NCBI GenBank assembly: GCA_013152475.1 | Contig: JAADGH010000250.1 | Location: forward strand, 1 to 63,125 | From: Planctomycetota bacterium | GTDB lineage: Bacteria > Planctomycetota > Brocadiia > JAADGH01 | Direction of reading: 5' to 3' | DNA length: 63,125 nt | Shown here: positions 26,001 to 34,032 of the stretch, in pieces | Numbering within the stretch: the stretch's first letter is position 1 | Layout of the letters: each line of letters starts with the position of its first letter | Notes under the pieces: generated by a model | Databases searched by the model: none | Told to the model about the DNA's origin: nothing | The model's input: the letters and a program-made list of their open reading frames with translations, nothing else | Position numbers and translations under genes: made by a program

Positions 26001-27920
26001 ATGAAGGTTTTTGTTCCTGGGCGCATCTGCCTCTTCGGCGAGCATAGCGACTGGGCGGGAGGGTACCGCCGGATCAACGCCAAGCTGGAGAAAGGCTTCA
26101 CCATCATCACCGGCACGAACCAGGGCATCCATGCCGAGGTGAAGCCGCACCCAAGCAAGCTGATCCTCCGCTCGGCGCTCAGCGACGGCACGCGCATGGG
26201 CCCCTTCGAGCTGCCCATGGACAGCGAGGTCCTTCTGGCCGAGGCGGAGAAGGGCGGCTTTTTCAGCTACGCCGCCGGCGTAGCCTACCAGGTGTACACC
26301 CACTATCGCGTCCGCGGGCTGGAGATCGACAACTACCTGACCGACCTGCCGGTGAAGAAAGGGCTCTCATCGAGCGCCGCGATCTGCGTCCTGGTTGCCC
26401 GGGCATTCAACCGGATCTACGACCTGAAGATGACGATCCGCGGCGAGATGGAGTACGCCTACCTCGGCGAGATCACGACGCCCTCGCGCTGCGGGCGAAT
26501 GGACCAGGGGTGCGCCTTCGGCAACCGGCCGATCATGATGACCTTCGATGGCGAGCGGATCGACGTGAAGGAACTCAACGTGCCGAAGGACCTCCACTTC
26601 GTCATCGTCGATCTGAACGCCAGCAAGGACACGAAGGAAATCCTCAGCAAGCTGAACCACTGCTACCCCTTCGCTGAGGACGACATGCAGCGCAAGGTGC
26701 AGGAGTATCTCGGCCCGATCAATAAGCGGATTGCTCATGAAGCGGTGGCCGCCCTGCAAGAAGGCGATGCCAAGACGGTGGGTGCGCTCATGACGGAGGC
26801 CCAGGCGAAGTTTGACGAGCACCTGCAGCCGGCATGTCCATCACAATTGACTGCGCCGGTGCTGCACAAGGTCCTGACCCACGAAGCCATCCAACCCCAC
26901 ATCTTCGGCGGGAAGGGTGTCGGCTCGCAAGGCGACGGCACGGCACAGTTTATTGTCAAAGATAAGGAGGCCCAGAGCAGGGTCGTCGAGATCATCGAGC
27001 GCGATCTGGGCATGTCGTGCCTGAAGCTCGTCATCCAATCCGGCAAACGTGTGCGGAAGGCGGTCGTCCCGGCGGCCGGCTACGGCACGCGACTGTTCCC
27101 TGCCAGCAAGGCGATCAAGAAAGAATTGTTCCCGATCGTCGATCGTACCGGCCGGGCCAAACCGGTCATCATGGCCATCGCCGAGGAGGCGCTCAGTGCG
27201 GGAATCGAGGAGATTTGCATCATCGTCCAGAGCGGCGACAAGGATCTCTTCGAGGAGTTCTTCCGCACGCCGCCCATCGAGGTGTTCAACAAGCTGTCGC
27301 AGGAAGACCAGCGCTACTGCCAGCACTTAGAGGACCTGGGCGCGCGGATTACGTTCATCACCCAGGACACGCAGGAGGGCTTCGGCCACGCGGTCTATTG
27401 CGCCAAGGAGTGGGTGGGCGACGAGCCGTTCCTGCTGCTGCTGGGGGATCACCTGTATGCATCGAACACGGAGACCTCCTGCGCGCGGCAGTTGGTCGAG
27501 GTCTATGACCGCGTCGGGCAGAGCGTCGTCGGCATGAAGATCACGCCGGAAGAGGATATCCACAACTTCGGCTGCATGGGTGGCACATGGGACGAGCCGG
27601 GGTCGGTCCTGTCCCTCAGCGAGTTCGCAGAGAAGCCTGACCTGGAGTATGCCCACAACCATCTTCGCGTGGAGGGCATGAACCCCGGCGAGTTCCTGAC
27701 CATCTTCGGGCAATACGTCCTCACGGCGGATGTTTTTGATTATCTCGAAGATCACATCACGCACAACATCCGCGAGCGCGGCGAGTTCCAGCTTACCTCC
27801 TGCCTCGACCGGCTCCGGCAGGAGCATGGCTTCACAGGCTATGTCGTGCAGGGGCGTCGCTTCGACCTCGGCCTGCCCGAGGCCTACCGCGAGACGGTCA
27901 TCGACTTCCGGAACGCGTGA
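26001..27920 (+). CDS. Bifunctional GHMP sugar kinase fused to GalU-type sugar-1-phosphate nucleotidyltransferase
   Basis: The 639-residue protein unites two steps of nucleotide-sugar salvage. Residues 1 to about 345 are a GHMP kinase: motif 1 PGRICLFGEHSDW (5-17), the ATP loop KKGLSSSAA (about 118-126) and motif 3 GGKGVGSQGDG (about 303-313). Residues about 350-639 are a UGPase/GalU-like nucleotidyltransferase with VPAAGYGTRLFPASK, the KEL(F)P lysine region and the metal Asp in LLLGDHLY (about 479). It should phosphorylate a free sugar at C1 and then couple it to UTP or another NTP, in the cytoplasm. The order kinase-first is opposite to that of Fkp/FKGP enzymes. ATG 26001 is preferred over the upstream 25965 because AAAGGAG lies 8 bases before it. 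The SpoU gene overlaps its stop codon. Confidence 0.85.
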   Translation: MKVFVPGRICLFGEHSDWAGGYRRINAKLEKGFTIITGTNQGIHAEVKPHPSKLILRSALSDGTRMGPFELPMDSEVLLAEAEKGGFFSYAAGVAYQVYTHYRVRGLEIDNYLTDLPVKKGLSSSAAICVLVARAFNRIYDLKMTIRGEMEYAYLGEITTPSRCGRMDQGCAFGNRPIMMTFDGERIDVKELNVPKDLHFVIVDLNASKDTKEILSKLNHCYPFAEDDMQRKVQEYLGPINKRIAHEAVAALQEGDAKTVGALMTEAQAKFDEHLQPACPSQLTAPVLHKVLTHEAIQPHIFGGKGVGSQGDGTAQFIVKDKEAQSRVVEIIERDLGMSCLKLVIQSGKRVRKAVVPAAGYGTRLFPASKAIKKELFPIVDRTGRAKPVIMAIAEEALSAGIEEICIIVQSGDKDLFEEFFRTPPIEVFNKLSQEDQRYCQHLEDLGARITFITQDTQEGFGHAVYCAKEWVGDEPFLLLLGDHLYASNTETSCARQLVEVYDRVGQSVVGMKITPEEDIHNFGCMGGTWDEPGSVLSLSEFAEKPDLEYAHNHLRVEGMNPGEFLTIFGQYVLTADVFDYLEDHITHNIRERGEFQLTSCLDRLRQEHGFTGYVVQGRRFDLGLPEAYRETVIDFRNA

Positions 27921-28450
27921 TGATGAACGACGATGACATCAAAGTGAAAACCGGCGACACCGATGGCCCGGTGACCAAACACCCCATCGTCCTCGTCCTC
28001 GACAACCTGCGCAGCGCATTCAACGTGGGGAACATGTTCCGGCTGGCGGACATCTGCGGCGTGGAGCGCATCGTAACCTGCGGCTACACCGCCACGCCAC
28101 CGCACCGAAAAGTGGCAAAAACCGCCCTCGGCACAGACAAGTTCATTCCCTCCACTAATTTTGATACAAGCCTGGAAGCCGTTCGCTCTCTGAAGACAGA
28201 AGGGTACCAAACGGTGGGCATCGAGACGGTGGAAGGAGCGCAATGTATCTGGGACATCGACCTTCAATTCCCCGTTGCCTTCGTTCTCGGTAACGAAGTG
28301 CTCGGCGTGGAGAGGGAAACGCTAAAGGAATGTGATGCGCTGGCGAAGCTGCCGGTGTTCGGGCGAAAAAACTCGCTCAATGTCGCGAACTGCGCGGCGG
28401 TTGTGGTGTACTCCGCGATCCAACAGATATTGTCCAAAGGAGCAACGTAG
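27920..28450 (+). CDS. TrmH/SpoU family RNA 2'-O-methyltransferase
   Basis: The 176-residue protein is a short SPOUT-knot methyltransferase. All three motifs are intact: NLRSAFNVGNMFRLAD with the catalytic Arg region, the SAM-binding VLGNEVLGV, and LPVFGRKNSLNVANCAA with the conserved SLN. It lacks the N-terminal RNA-binding extension of RlmB, as in TrmH/TrmL-like enzymes acting on tRNA. The start ATG at 27920 shares its A with the stop codon of the kinase fusion, so translation is coupled; 27923 is an alternative. The MBL-fold gene begins one base after its stop. Confidence 0.85.
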   Translation: MMNDDDIKVKTGDTDGPVTKHPIVLVLDNLRSAFNVGNMFRLADICGVERIVTCGYTATPPHRKVAKTALGTDKFIPSTNFDTSLEAVRSLKTEGYQTVGIETVEGAQCIWDIDLQFPVAFVLGNEVLGVERETLKECDALAKLPVFGRKNSLNVANCAAVVVYSAIQQILSKGAT

Positions 28451-28451
28451 C

Positions 28452-29240
28452 ATGAAGTTGACCTGCCTCGGCACATGCAGCGGCACGGAACCCATGCCGG
28501 GCCGGCATCATGTGTCGTTCACCATCGAGCGGCCGAGCGGGGTCACCTGGTTCGACGCCGGGGAGTGCTGCTCCTACACGGCGCACCTCGCGGGCATCAA
28601 TCTGCTCGCGACCCGCGCCATCTTTATCACGCACACGCACATGGATCATATCGGCGGCCTGCCAAACCTGCTCTGGACAATCCGGAAGGTGAACGGTCTG
28701 ACGAAATATCCACAAAAGCGTATCTCGGGCAAGACGGTCAAGCTGTTCATACCCAACCTGACGGCGTGGGGTGGGATGCTCGACATGCTCCAGGGCACGG
28801 AGGGCGGGTTCAAGATCGACTTCACCATCGACACCACGGACTACACCGACGGCACGATCCACGATGAGGACGGCTTGAAGGTCGTCGCCATGCACAACGC
28901 ACATCTCGGCGAGCCGGAGGACGGTAAGTCATGGCAGTCCTTCTCCTTCCGCATCGAGGCCGATGGAACGAGTATCGTCTTCTCCGGGGATGTGAGGGAC
29001 GTCCGCGAGCTGGACCCGCTCCTCGACGGGTGCGACCTGTTCTTCATGGAGACGGGGCACCACAAGGTGGAGGATGTCTGCGGGTATTTGAAGGATGCGA
29101 AAAAGGACGTGGGCCGGTTGGGATTCATCCATCACGGCCGGGCGATTCTCGATGATCCCGAAGGCGAGTTGGAGAAAGCCAAAGGCATCCTCGGCGACAA
29201 GGTCTTCATCGCGGACGACGGGATGGTACTCGAACTTTAA
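28452..29240 (+). CDS. MBL-fold hydrolase, RNase Z-like
   Basis: The 262-residue protein opens with a beta strand and a CLGTCSGTEPM loop and carries the zinc motif THTHMDHIGG (residues 60-69). A His in MHNAHLG, an Asp in FSGDVRD and a final HH in FIHHGRA complete two metal sites in the manner of RNase Z or ribonuclease BN-like hydrolases. The flexible exosite of tRNase Z is not evident. Its place directly behind a tRNA-type methyltransferase hints at RNA metabolism, but a metabolite hydrolase is equally possible. ATG 28452 is one base after the SpoU stop, with AAAGGAG 9 bases upstream; it is the third gene of the operon. Confidence 0.8.
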   Translation: MKLTCLGTCSGTEPMPGRHHVSFTIERPSGVTWFDAGECCSYTAHLAGINLLATRAIFITHTHMDHIGGLPNLLWTIRKVNGLTKYPQKRISGKTVKLFIPNLTAWGGMLDMLQGTEGGFKIDFTIDTTDYTDGTIHDEDGLKVVAMHNAHLGEPEDGKSWQSFSFRIEADGTSIVFSGDVRDVRELDPLLDGCDLFFMETGHHKVEDVCGYLKDAKKDVGRLGFIHHGRAILDDPEGELEKAKGILGDKVFIADDGMVLEL

Positions 29241-29243
29241 GGT

Positions 29244-29376
29244 AGGAGCGGCATCTTGCCGCTTCCGGAAGAGCCTGGAAGGCTCTTCTACATTAAGGAC
29301 GTATCCGCAAATACGGTCTTCTGTCGTCGCGCCCTTTATGGGTGCGTCGAATCGCAGGCTAAAGCCTGCGCCTACA
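29244..29376. repeat. Composite hairpin repeat, TAGGAGCGGC ... GAAGAGCC ... CGCAGGCT modules
   Basis: Three perfect hairpins follow each other: AGCGGC/GCCGCT (247-252, 258-263 in 29 kb numbering, ATCTT loop), GAAGAGCC/GGCTCTTC (29268-29275, 29281-29288) and CGCAGGCT/AGCCTGCG (29353-29360, 29363-29370). A smaller dyad GCGCCC/GGGTGC lies between. The modules are of the kind that recur as non-coding palindromes in planctomycete-like genomes. No coding potential. Confidence 0.65.
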
Positions 29377-29400
29377 AATTTACGGATAAGTTCTAAGAAA

Positions 29401-29423
29401 TGTAGGAGTGGCAAGACTGTGCC
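29401..29423. repeat. Partial copy of the TAGGAG-GGC repeat supplying a start signal
   Basis: TGTAGGAGTGGCAAG and the following GTGCC resemble the module at 29243-29263 (TAGGAGCGGCATCTTGCCGCT) with changes. AGGAG at 29404-29408 and the GTG at 29419 both lie in this copy and serve as ribosome site and start of the hydrolase. Confidence 0.45.
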
Positions 29424-30483
29424 CAGTGAGAGAACCGTTTCCCAGAAACTGAGCGTGCCGGCGTACGACGACCTGGGTGAAGATGAGAAACTGAAGCCCA
29501 TCTTCCCGGAGGACGTCGAGCCGACAATCCGGAGCTGGGAGAAGGTGCGGAAGGGCCTTCGCGCGCAATGGGACGAGGTCCTCGGCAGACCGTCCTTCGG
29601 CGACTTCGACAAGGCCGCCGAGATCATCGGCACCTTCGAACAGCCGGAATACAGCGGGACGGTGTTCCGCCAACCGGTGGCGCCGGGCATTCGCCAACTG
29701 CTCGTGCTGATGGTCCCCCGCAAGACCCCCCGCTCCCCTCGGCCGGGGGCGGTGGCGCCCTTCTACCACCCGGACCTCATGTGCGGGTACGATCTGGAGA
29801 AGGGCGAGCGCCAAACCGAACGGCCCAACGTGCAGTTCGGTCGCCACCTGGTGCAGCAGGGGTATGTCGTCGTGTGCACGGAGGCATTCCCCTACAACAC
29901 CGTGCCCGACCCCAAGTCCGACAAAGGATTCGCGTGGTGGCAGGCCGCCGCTGACAAAGTGCTGGCGGACAATCCGCACTGGACCGGCATGGGCCGGCTG
30001 ATCTGGGACACAAGCCGCGCCGTGGACCTGCTGCTGGAGCAGCCGGACATCGACCGGGAGCGCATCCTCGTCATGGGTCATTCCCTTGGAGGCAAGATGG
30101 CCTTCTACACCGGCTGCCTCGACGACCGAATCACGGCGATCATCGCATCGGACTTCGGCATCGGGTGGGACTTCACCAACTGGGATGCGCCGTGGTATCT
30201 GGGCGAGCAGATCCACAACGCGGACTTTCCCCTGGCACATCATCAACTGCTGGCCCTGCACGCGCCACGGTCGTTTCTCGTGATTGCGGGGCAGGCGGAC
30301 CGCCCCGCGAGCTGGCAGTACATCCAGGCGGCGCAGGAAGTTTACGAGCTCTACGGCAAGAAGGATGCAGCCGGTTGCTTCGATCATGGCACCGGGCACC
30401 AGCCGACGGAGGAGTCGATCCGACTGGCCTATCAATGGCTGGCCGAGCAGTTCGACCTGCCGGACCAGCCGTGGGAGTTTTAA
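29419..30483 (+). CDS. Alpha/beta hydrolase, acetyl-xylan-esterase/dienelactone-hydrolase type
   Basis: The 354-residue protein is an alpha/beta hydrolase. GHSLGGK (about 218-224) is the nucleophile elbow with Ser, a DFGIGWDF segment follows, and a C-terminal DHGTGHQPT supplies the likely catalytic His; the acid is probably in the AGQADR strand. It resembles the large esterases that deacetylate sugars or glycosides. No signal peptide is present. The start is taken as GTG 29419 because AGGAG lies 10 bases before it and the domain begins soon after; the open frame further upstream overlaps the MBL gene and is not coding. A GTG at 29455 is an alternative. The DUF2148 gene follows after 24 bases. 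Confidence 0.75.
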   Translation: MPSERTVSQKLSVPAYDDLGEDEKLKPIFPEDVEPTIRSWEKVRKGLRAQWDEVLGRPSFGDFDKAAEIIGTFEQPEYSGTVFRQPVAPGIRQLLVLMVPRKTPRSPRPGAVAPFYHPDLMCGYDLEKGERQTERPNVQFGRHLVQQGYVVVCTEAFPYNTVPDPKSDKGFAWWQAAADKVLADNPHWTGMGRLIWDTSRAVDLLLEQPDIDRERILVMGHSLGGKMAFYTGCLDDRITAIIASDFGIGWDFTNWDAPWYLGEQIHNADFPLAHHQLLALHAPRSFLVIAGQADRPASWQYIQAAQEVYELYGKKDAAGCFDHGTGHQPTEESIRLAYQWLAEQFDLPDQPWEF

Positions 30484-30507
30484 CGTAATAACGAAAGGAG
30501 GGATTCA

Positions 30508-31053
30508 ATGGGAATCACACGTGAGGAAGAGCTGAACGCAGAGGCGCTGAAGGAAGTGGCAAAGAAGATGCTTATCGCCGCCCGCACGGCGCCCAAGGCC
30601 CGCGGGGAGGACAACCTGGTGCTGGCCCTCATGGAGGGCGATGAGATCAAGAAGGTCTCGAACCGGATGAAGGAGATCGCGGCGGAGTACGACATGGCCT
30701 TCTTCACCCGCGATGCGGAGAACATCCTGACGGCCCCGGTGGTGTTCCTCATCGGCACGAAGATCAAGCCCATGGCCCTGAAGAAGTGCGGCATGTGCGG
30801 CTTCGAGAATTGTGCGGAGAAGGAGAAGCACCCGAAGCATCCCTGCGCCTACAACACCGGCGACCTGGGGATCGCCCTCGGGTCGGCGGTGAGTGTCGCC
30901 ACGAACCATCGGGTAGACAACCGGATCATGTATACGATTGGGCAGGCGGTGATGGACCTGAACCTGCTCGGCGACGACGTCAAGTTCGTCCATGGCATCC
31001 CGCTCAGCGCCACCGGCAAGAACCCCTTCTTTGACCGCGAGCCGAAGAAGTGA
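30508..31053 (+). CDS. DUF2148 ferredoxin-like protein
   Basis: The 181-residue protein belongs to the DUF2148 family. Four Cys (C94, C97, C102, C113 in CGMCGFENC and a following HPC) form a probable iron-sulfur site in the middle of an alpha/beta domain that starts with an MLIAARTAPKARG helix. The fold is nitroreductase-like, and a redox role in the cytoplasm is likely but the partner is unknown. The Shine-Dalgarno AAAGGAGGG, 5 bases before the ATG, is very strong. It is probably in the same transcript as the hydrolase. Confidence 0.8.
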   Translation: MGITREEELNAEALKEVAKKMLIAARTAPKARGEDNLVLALMEGDEIKKVSNRMKEIAAEYDMAFFTRDAENILTAPVVFLIGTKIKPMALKKCGMCGFENCAEKEKHPKHPCAYNTGDLGIALGSAVSVATNHRVDNRIMYTIGQAVMDLNLLGDDVKFVHGIPLSATGKNPFFDREPKK

Positions 31054-31061
31054 TTGAGGCA

Positions 31062-31098
31062 GTTTCGGCTTGACTCTCTTGCGCCGAAACCGCATGAT
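31062..31098 (+). promoter_or_regulatory. Dyad enclosing a promoter-like sequence before the GT2 gene
   Basis: GTTTCGGC (31062-31069) and GCCGAAAC (31083-31090) are exact inverse copies. Between them lies TTGACT (31070-31075), and 17 bases on is CATGAT (31093-31098). A start near 31105 would make the GT2 mRNA almost leaderless, which fits the lack of a Shine-Dalgarno. The dyad could instead be the end of the DUF2148 transcript, although it has no T-run. Confidence 0.35.
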
Positions 31099-31106
31099 GA
31101 AATACT

Positions 31107-32057
31107 ATGATAAGCGAGCAAGAAAAGCCGATCAAATACAGCGTTGTCATCCCTGTTTACAACAGCGAGGGCATTATCGGGACGACAATCGACCGCATCG
31201 TAGCCTTCTTCGAGAAGCATGAGCTCGACTACGAGGTCCTCCTCGTCAACGATGGCAGCCGCGACGGCAGTTGGGAGGTGGTCCGTGAGAAGGCCCAGGC
31301 CAACCCGCACCTCGTGGCTATGAATCTGCTGCACAACTACGGCCAACACACGGCGGTGCTGTGCGGACTTCGCAAGAGCACGGGCGACTATGTCATCACC
31401 CTCGACGACGACATGCAGAACCCGCCGGAGGAGATGATCCACCTCATCGAAAAGGCGAAGGAGGGCTACGACCTCGTCGTCGGCAAGTTCCGGCACAAAA
31501 GACACGCCCTCTATCGCCGCTGGGGGAGTATCGTCGTTGGTGCGATCAACCGGAGGATCTTCCACCAGCCGAAGGACTTCACCATGACGAGCTTCCGGCT
31601 GATCCGGCGCGACGTGGTGGAGCGCATCTGCTCGTATCACACGAGCTATCCCTACATCACGGGCATGGCCCTCATGTTCTCGGCCAACCGGGCGAACGTC
31701 ATGGTCGATCATCGCGAGCGCGATGTCGGGAAGAGCAATTACAACGTCTTCAAAATAACCGAGCTGGTGATGCGGATTCTTTTCAACTACTCTGCTGTTC
31801 CGCTTCGCCTGGTCAGCATGATGGCCTTCGTCGTCGCGGCACTCAGCTTCCTGCTCGCACTGTTCTATTTCGTTCGCGGGCTCATCATCGAGCGAAGCGT
31901 GCCGGGCTGGACTTCGTTGATCGTGCTGCTGTCGTTCTTCAACGCCGTAACGATCCTGATCCTGAGCATGCTTGGCGAATACACGGTTCGGCTCCTCAAC
32001 CAGACCAGCGCGGCGGACGTGTATCACGTGAAGGAAACCATTGAGCACGGAGACTGA
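31107..32057 (+). CDS. Family 2 glycosyltransferase (DPM1/GtrB-like) with two C-terminal membrane helices
   Basis: The 316-residue protein has the GT2 start VVIPVYNSEG, NDGSRDGSW, the metal DxD in LDDDMQNPP (about 100-108), and two membrane helices (about 228-255 and 266-292). This is the build of polyprenyl-phosphate glucosyl- or aminoarabinosyl-transferases such as GtrB, ArnC and Dpm1. It would load a sugar onto undecaprenyl phosphate on the inner side of the membrane. The sulfotransferase gene starts inside its last codons. Together with the GT39 protein at 34612-36402 it forms a donor-maker and donor-user pair, as ArnC and ArnT do. Confidence 0.85.
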   Translation: MISEQEKPIKYSVVIPVYNSEGIIGTTIDRIVAFFEKHELDYEVLLVNDGSRDGSWEVVREKAQANPHLVAMNLLHNYGQHTAVLCGLRKSTGDYVITLDDDMQNPPEEMIHLIEKAKEGYDLVVGKFRHKRHALYRRWGSIVVGAINRRIFHQPKDFTMTSFRLIRRDVVERICSYHTSYPYITGMALMFSANRANVMVDHRERDVGKSNYNVFKITELVMRILFNYSAVPLRLVSMMAFVVAALSFLLALFYFVRGLIIERSVPGWTSLIVLLSFFNAVTILILSMLGEYTVRLLNQTSAADVYHVKETIEHGD

Positions 32058-32811
32058 GCATTTCTTCATCGCCGGGGCGCAGCGCTCCGGCACCACCTAC
32101 CTGTACCACCTCCTCGCGGAGCATCCCGAGATCGAGATGGCCGTCCCCCTCAGACCCGAGCCGAAGTTTTTTCTCATTGACGAATTATTCGAGCGCGGCC
32201 TCGACTACTACCGGGCCCACTTCTTCAACGGCAAGCCCGGCGCGCGGGTGTGGGGGGAGAAGAGCACGAGCTACATGGAATCGGAGAAGGCGGCGACACG
32301 AATCGCAGCGGCCTTCCCCAAGGCAAAGATCATCTTCCTCCTGCGCGACCCCATCGAGCGGGCCGTCTCGAACTATTGGTTCAGCGTGCAGAACGGCCTG
32401 GAGACGCTCCCTATGGAAGAGGCGTTCGTGAAGGAGCAGGGGCGACGGAACCAGTACAATCGTGAGAAGATTTCCGTGTCCCCCTTCGCCTATCTGCAGC
32501 GAGGACGCTACATCGACTACATTGAGAGGTATGAACGGCGCGTGCAGCGGGATTGCATGAAGATCATCCTCTTCGAGCAGATTGTTGAATCGGCCAATGT
32601 CTTGCGCGATCTCTATGGGTTCCTCGGGGTTGCCGCGAGCTTTGTCCCGGCATCGCTTGGGAAGGTGGTCAACGAAGGGGAGAAGGGGGACTCAACCATG
32701 CCTCCCGGGCTAAAGCAGTATCTGATAGACTACTTCACCGAGCCGAACTCCCGACTCGCGGAGAGACTGGACGTGAACCTGAGCAAGTGGTGGAAGACCT
32801 CGATGCCGTGA
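32041..32811 (+). CDS. PAPS-dependent sulfotransferase
   Basis: The 256-residue protein carries the PAPS 5'-phosphosulfate loop QRSGTTYLYHLL (about 14-25) and the 3'-phosphate segment RDPIERAVSNYW (about 102-113), as in heparan/Stf0-like and other cytosolic sulfotransferases. It should sulfate a carbohydrate or lipid-linked sugar in this glycan block. The reading frame opens with TTG at 32041, overlapping the GT2 gene by 17 bases, with AAGGAAA just upstream; no ATG lies near the domain start, so TTG is accepted. A hairpin repeat follows before the aminotransferase. Confidence 0.85.
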   Translation: MSTETEHFFIAGAQRSGTTYLYHLLAEHPEIEMAVPLRPEPKFFLIDELFERGLDYYRAHFFNGKPGARVWGEKSTSYMESEKAATRIAAAFPKAKIIFLLRDPIERAVSNYWFSVQNGLETLPMEEAFVKEQGRRNQYNREKISVSPFAYLQRGRYIDYIERYERRVQRDCMKIILFEQIVESANVLRDLYGFLGVAASFVPASLGKVVNEGEKGDSTMPPGLKQYLIDYFTEPNSRLAERLDVNLSKWWKTSMP

Positions 32812-32830
32812 GCCTCTTCGGTTGCAAAAG

Positions 32831-32868
32831 ACACGCTCAGCCCCGCGCAGACGCGGGGTTGGGCGTGT
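32831..32868. repeat. Long hairpin with CACGCTCA-type arms
   Basis: 17-base arms (ACACGCTCAGCCCCGCG and CGCGGGGTTGGGCGTGT, paired with G-T wobbles) enclose CAGA. The outer CACGCTCA is shared with the hairpins near 23.1 kb. It may also stop or stabilise transcripts between the sulfotransferase and the aminotransferase; no T-run follows. Confidence 0.55.
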
Positions 32869-32889
32869 TCAGCCAGATAGGACGAACTC

Positions 32890-34032
32890 ATGACGAAGTA
32901 TGACATCCCATTCAACCGGCCGTGCTTCGTGGGGAACGAGCAGGAGTATATCGCCCGGTCCATCGCCACGGGCAACATATCGGGCGACGGCTTGTTTACG
33001 AAAAAATGCACGGAGCTCTTCGAGCGCGAGCTGGGCGTGCCGAAGGTACTCCTCACCACATCCTGCACCCATGCCTTAGAGATGGCCGCGCTGCTGCTGG
33101 ACATCCAGCCCGGCGACGAGGTCCTCGTGCCATCGTTCACCTTCGTAACCACGGCAACCGCCTTCGTCCTCCGCGGCGCGCGTCCGGTCTTCGCCGACAT
33201 CCGCCCCGACACGCTGAACCTGGACGAGTCGAAGCTGGATGCGCTTATCACGCCGCGCACGAAGGCCATTGTCCCGGTCCACTACGCCGGCGTGGCGAGT
33301 GAGATGGACGCCATCCTGGGGATTGCCAATCGCCACGGCATCCCCGTCGTAGAAGACAGCGCGCACGGTCTCTTCGGCAAGTACAAGGGCAAGTGCCTGG
33401 GCACGTTCGGGCAGCTTGCCGCACAGAGCTTCCACGAAACGAAAAACTTTACCTGCGGCGAGGGTGGCGCGCTGTTGGTCAATGATCTCCAGTACGCCGC
33501 ACGCGCCGAGATCATCCGCGAGAAGGGCACGAACCGCAGCAGCTTCTTCCGTGGCGAGGTGGACAAGTACACGTGGGTGGACGTCGGGTCCAGCTACCTC
33601 CTCGCCGACATCCTCGCGGCGTTCCTCTATGCCCAGCTCGAAGGGCGGGAGGAGATCGAGGCAAAGCGGCGGCGGGTATGGAACACGTATTATGAAGGAT
33701 TGAAAGACTGGGCCGAGGAGCGTGGGGTCCAACTGCCCTTCGTTCCCCCCTATTGCGAGCAGCCCTATCACCTCTTCTACATCCTGCTTCCCTCGTCCGA
33801 ACAGCAGCAGGCATTCATTGCATATCTCAGGTCCCGCGGCATCCAGAGCACGTTCCATTTCCTCCCCCTCCACCTCTCGGACATGGGCCGAAAGTTCGGG
33901 GGCAGGCCGGGAGATTGCCCCGTGACGGAGGACGCAAGCTACCGCCTTGTGCGCCTGCCCTTCTACAACGACCTGACGGAGGAAGACCAAAACCGGGTCG
34001 TGGCCGCCGTCAAGGAGGCGAAGCTTGCTTAA
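32890..34032 (+). CDS. wecE: dTDP-4-amino-4,6-dideoxygalactose transaminase (DegT/DnrJ/EryC1 family)
   Basis: The 380-residue PLP enzyme matches WecE/RffA closely throughout: IPFNRPCFVGNE start, SCTHALEMAALLLDIQPGDE, PSFTFVTTATAFVLRGARPVF, VHYAGVASEMD, and the PLP Lys in SFHETKNF (K185), then IIREKGTNRS and VDKYTWVDVGSSY. WecE converts dTDP-4-keto-6-deoxyglucose to dTDP-fucosamine precursor sugar (dTDP-4-amino-4,6-dideoxygalactose) with glutamate as amino donor. No dTDP-sugar synthesis genes (rmlA, rmlB) are in the window. The ATG has a weak upstream signal (AGGACGAACTC). The methyltransferase gene overlaps its end by 8 bases. Confidence 0.85.
   Translation: MTKYDIPFNRPCFVGNEQEYIARSIATGNISGDGLFTKKCTELFERELGVPKVLLTTSCTHALEMAALLLDIQPGDEVLVPSFTFVTTATAFVLRGARPVFADIRPDTLNLDESKLDALITPRTKAIVPVHYAGVASEMDAILGIANRHGIPVVEDSAHGLFGKYKGKCLGTFGQLAAQSFHETKNFTCGEGGALLVNDLQYAARAEIIREKGTNRSSFFRGEVDKYTWVDVGSSYLLADILAAFLYAQLEGREEIEAKRRRVWNTYYEGLKDWAEERGVQLPFVPPYCEQPYHLFYILLPSSEQQQAFIAYLRSRGIQSTFHFLPLHLSDMGRKFGGRPGDCPVTEDASYRLVRLPFYNDLTEEDQNRVVAAVKEAKLA

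Noticed and set aside
29095..29418. Longer N-terminus of the alpha/beta hydrolase
   Set aside because: This stretch overlaps the MBL gene in another frame and crosses the hairpin repeat; it has no conserved sequence.
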